Assembly: GCF_030676415.1 (NCBI RefSeq)
Contig: NZ_JAUUTW010000017.1
Location: 1-64,000, forward strand
Length of the DNA stretch: 64,000 nt
Direction of reading: 5' to 3'
Origin: Peribacillus frigoritolerans
GTDB lineage: Bacteria > Bacillota > Bacilli > Bacillales > DSM-1321
This document shows, in pieces, positions 61,711 through 64,000 of the stretch. Position numbers and translations under genes: made by a program. The notes beneath the pieces are model-generated. The model saw only the letters and a list, made by a program, of their open reading frames with translations. It searched no databases and was not told the DNA's origin. Each line of letters starts with the position of its first letter. The stretch's first letter is position 1.

Positions 61711-63114
61711 TTACAAATACTTTTTGTATTTCTTTAATTTATAGATGACTGTTGGCTGGCTGATGCCCAAATGTTCTGCCATTTCATATGTGGTTTTACA
61801 TTTTTTCCATGCTTTTGCAATCAGTTGCCTTTCAACCTTTTCCAGTGTCTTCTTTAAATCGAAATTCTCTTCACATTCCTGTTCGATAGCCAAGAAGGTG
61901 GAGTCTTCAGGCTGTTCTATTTGCCCTGTGATGGATTGCGGAAGGTGTTCGGGAAAGATAATTGATTCTTCGATGGTCAGGATTAAACGTTCAATTAAGT
62001 TTTCTAATTCCCGTATATTTCCGGGCCAATGATAATGGGTCAAAACTTCATAAGTCGATGGATGGATTTTTTTGAATTTCTGGTATTTATCACTGGTTTT
62101 CTGTAAGTAATGCTGAATTAAGAGAGGGATATCTTCTTTACGTTCATGTAATGCCGGAATTTGGATGGGAATCACATTCAAACGATAAAATAAGTCCAAT
62201 CTAAACTTACCTTGACTTACCATCTCCTTCAAATCTTGATTAGTTGCTGTAACCAGGCGGAAGTTAATATGGTTTTCTTTTTTTCCACCGATGCGCTTTA
62301 TCTTTTTTTCCTGTAATACTTTCAGTAATTTAGCTTGCATGGCAAGTGGGAGTTCCCCGATTTCATCTAAGAAAAGAGTTCCGCTGTCAGCCTGCTCAAT
62401 CAGGCCTTGCCTCCCTTGTTTATTTGCCCCTGTAAATGATCCCGGCTCATAGCCGAATATTTCTGATTCAAACAAACTATCAGGTATCGTGCTGCAATTC
62501 ACTTCGATGAAAGGTTCTTTCTTTCGGTTGCTTTGGTCATGAACAGCACGGGCAAAAGTGCTTTTCCCTACCCCGGAAGGTCCTAATAAGAGAATCGTGG
62601 CATCGGTTTTTGCAACATTATGGATCGTTTTTAAAATATGCTTCGTTTCATTACTTCTAGCAATCATATAATGGTAATCCAGTTCCTTTTCTCTTAAATC
62701 CTCGACTTCCGTTTGATAGCCTTTTACTTTTCGTTGTAATTGTTCAAATTGATCCTGCAATTGCAGGATCTCGGTTTGATCCTGACCATAGCTGATTACC
62801 CTAACGAGATGTCCTTCCTTATTAAAAATGGGATAGCCAGTCGACATGACAATATGACCCGTTTTCGTTTCTTGCATTATGCGCTTCGCTTTCTTTTCTT
62901 TTAAAACAATCGCATTGATGGAAGGTGTGAGAAGGCCCTCGCTTTCTAGTTGATAGACGGAGGTACCGATATAAGAGTCACTTTCCATACCATAAATCTC
63001 CCAAAGCTTTGGGTTAGAATATAAAATGATTCCATCTTGATCGGTAATGAGAATGTTATTATTCGATGTTTCAATAATCTTATTTAGTTCTTCCTCCAGC
63101 ATATCGTCATACAT
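61711..63114 (-). CDS. Sigma-54-dependent transcriptional activator (PAS, AAA+, HTH)
   Basis: 467 aa. PAS domain (about 10-110; ILITDQDGIILYSNPKLWEI), coiled-coil linker (113-145), AAA+ domain with Walker A GPSGVGKST (178-186), sigma-54 loop GSFTGA (225-230, usually GAFTGA), Walker B TLFLDEIGE and the Arg finger region RLDLFYRLNVIPIQ, then a Fis-type HTH (TTYEMAEHLGISQPTVIYKL). AAAGGAG precedes the ATG. It faces the ureohydrolase gene across a -24/-12 promoter and probably activates it, in the manner of RocR. The inducer is unknown. Confidence 0.92.
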   Translation of the reverse strand: MYDDMLEEELNKIIETSNNNILITDQDGIILYSNPKLWEIYGMESDSYIGTSVYQLESEGLLTPSINAIVLKEKKAKRIMQETKTGHIVMSTGYPIFNKEGHLVRVISYGQDQTEILQLQDQFEQLQRKVKGYQTEVEDLREKELDYHYMIARSNETKHILKTIHNVAKTDATILLLGPSGVGKSTFARAVHDQSNRKKEPFIEVNCSTIPDSLFESEIFGYEPGSFTGANKQGRQGLIEQADSGTLFLDEIGELPLAMQAKLLKVLQEKKIKRIGGKKENHINFRLVTATNQDLKEMVSQGKFRLDLFYRLNVIPIQIPALHERKEDIPLLIQHYLQKTSDKYQKFKKIHPSTYEVLTHYHWPGNIRELENLIERLILTIEESIIFPEHLPQSITGQIEQPEDSTFLAIEQECEENFDLKKTLEKVERQLIAKAWKKCKTTYEMAEHLGISQPTVIYKLKKYKKYL

Positions 63115-63209
63115 AAGTTCCGCTCCTTTGGGTTTTTGGGATGCTGTTTAATTAAAATATAAATCAAAAAGTCTAAATAATCAAAAAATTAATTAAAAAA
63201 CTGGAAAAC

Positions 63210-63225
63210 GATTAAGTTTTTAATC
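63210..63225. promoter_or_regulatory. Possible activator-binding dyad
   Basis: GATTAAGTTTTTAATC, a palindrome (6-bp arms, 4-nt centre), about 50 nt upstream of the -24/-12 promoter. Position fits an upstream activating sequence for the sigma-54 activator, but AT-rich palindromes arise by chance. Confidence 0.4.
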
Positions 63226-63274
63226 ATTTGATGAAACAAAATAACGAAAAGCCTTATATGCCGCAGTGAAATAG

Positions 63275-63292
63275 TTGGCCTGAATCTTGCTT
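63275..63292 (+). promoter_or_regulatory. Sigma-54 (-24/-12) promoter of the ureohydrolase gene
   Basis: TTGGCCTGAATCTTGCTT: GG at -24 and GC at -12 with exactly 10 nt between, close to the consensus TGGCAC-N5-TTGCA. It lies about 145 nt upstream of the start codon and opposite a sigma-54 activator. Confidence 0.85.
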
Positions 63293-63434
63293 GTGTAAAG
63301 GGTAAGAAGAGAATTTTAAACAAGGGTGTTATATATATCCATTCTATTAGAAAAGATGGAGGTTTGTATGACATCTGGAATGACAGTGGAGTGAAAAATA
63401 ATAATAGCAGAATTAGAATTTAGGAGGATGTTAC

Positions 63435-64000
63435 ATGATGAAGTATCAACCGAAAGACTCATTCAAATCACCCCGTTTTTGTGGAGTGCGTACGTTTATG
63501 CGGCTCCCATTTATTGAACGGGTAGATGAACATATGGATTTTGTCATTACGGGAATTCCTTTTGATTCCGGGCAATCATTTAGAACGGGTGCGAGATTCG
63601 GACCAGAAGCCATTCGCGATTTCTCAATCCTTTTACGTCCTTATAATCCAGAACAAGATATTAATATTTTTGACTATATATCAGGAATTGATTATGGGGA
63701 TATTCCGATCATTCCGGGGTATATTTCTGAAACATATAAAAAGATCGAAGAAGAGCTTACTCCCGTCATTGAAAAAGGAATCATTCCCATTTCATTGGGA
63801 GGCGATCATTCCATTACGCTAGGGGAGTTACGTGCGATCGTAAAAAAACATGGACCAGTTGCCCTGCTTCAATTCGATGCTCACTCTGATACTTGGGATA
63901 GTTATTTTGATCAAAAGTATAATCACGGAACCGTTTTTCGCCGTGCAATAGAAGAGGGTCTCATCGATGTATCGCGATCTCTGCAAATTGGTATGAGAGG
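63435..64000 (+). CDS. Agmatinase/guanidinobutyrase-like ureohydrolase (partial at window end)
   Basis: The first 188 codons are visible. Arginase-fold dimanganese hydrolase that would cut a guanidino compound to urea and an amine. Metal ligands are visible in LGGDHSITLGE (His) and QFDAHSDTWDSY (Asp, His, Asp). CGVRTFMRLPF is typical of agmatinase, guanidinobutyrase and guanidinopropionase rather than arginase. AGGAGG is 7 nt before the ATG. Expression through the sigma-54 promoter and divergent activator is likely; this suggests use of a guanidino compound as nitrogen source. Confidence 0.88.
   Translation, partial: MMKYQPKDSFKSPRFCGVRTFMRLPFIERVDEHMDFVITGIPFDSGQSFRTGARFGPEAIRDFSILLRPYNPEQDINIFDYISGIDYGDIPIIPGYISETYKKIEEELTPVIEKGIIPISLGGDHSITLGELRAIVKKHGPVALLQFDAHSDTWDSYFDQKYNHGTVFRRAIEEGLIDVSRSLQIGMR

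Overview
The window is chromosomal DNA of an endospore-forming, low-GC Gram-positive bacterium of the Bacillaceae. The protein sequences (ThiC, GlsA, the CotF-like coat protein, HmoA, YdbD, a GerA-type receptor) look most like Peribacillus or close Bacillus relatives. That assignment comes from remembered families, not from a search.

Layout. 1-1585 is the 3' end of an rRNA operon: a 5S rRNA and 15 tRNA genes closed by a strong terminator, followed by a decayed integrase fragment. 1.9-10 kb holds small hypotheticals, glutaminase, a small tyrosine recombinase, a sigma-70-family factor coupled to a ClpP paralogue, and a membrane-anchored hydrolase. 10-14 kb is a split sulfonate-utilisation locus: dioxygenase and SsuA on the minus strand, SsuBC on the plus strand. 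Each arm has its own leader terminator. 14-24 kb has an orphan histidine kinase, secreted GlpQ, a zinc alcohol dehydrogenase, a Fur-box-controlled siderophore uptake operon without an ATPase, a histidine phosphatase and a HAD hydrolase. 24.2-26.4 kb is thiC behind a TPP riboswitch.

26.5-33 kb groups spore or stress genes (DUF3231, a CotF-like coat protein, manganese catalase behind a sigma-B-like promoter), a DUF2243/CtaG-like membrane pair, a quinone oxidoreductase and an arylamine N-acetyltransferase. 33-38 kb is rich in intergenic repeats and contains a 47-residue SinI-like protein and a YdhK-like lipoprotein. 38.7-42 kb is a glycosyltransferase, coiled-coil, glycosyltransferase operon. 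42-46.5 kb holds a thioesterase, a LytTR/DUF3021 pair and a Na+/H+ antiporter. 46.8-52.3 kb is a germinant-receptor operon A-C-D-B in which the D-B segment has been duplicated and the second D has decayed. 52.7-55.4 kb holds an AcfC-like binding protein, a lipoprotein, and an ECF sigma/anti-sigma pair. The rest holds a broken sigma-54 activator, a MHS transporter, an IDEAL-type small protein, a short CcpA-type-controlled transcript encoding a 42-residue peptide, Fur-box-controlled HmoA, a LacI-family remnant, and an intact sigma-54 activator facing a ureohydrolase gene with a -24/-12 promoter.

Most notable signals: (1) a family of intergenic repeats (about 33.7, 35.9, 36.9 and 52.4 kb) whose constant hairpins are flanked by outer arms that differ between copies yet stay complementary within a copy; (2) paired leader terminators in the divergent ssu locus; (3) a cre-like site lodged between -35 and -10 of a promoter for a small peptide-encoding RNA; (4) the D-B duplication with a pseudo-D; (5) an orphan SinI-like protein. 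No CRISPR array, intact insertion sequence or prophage was seen.
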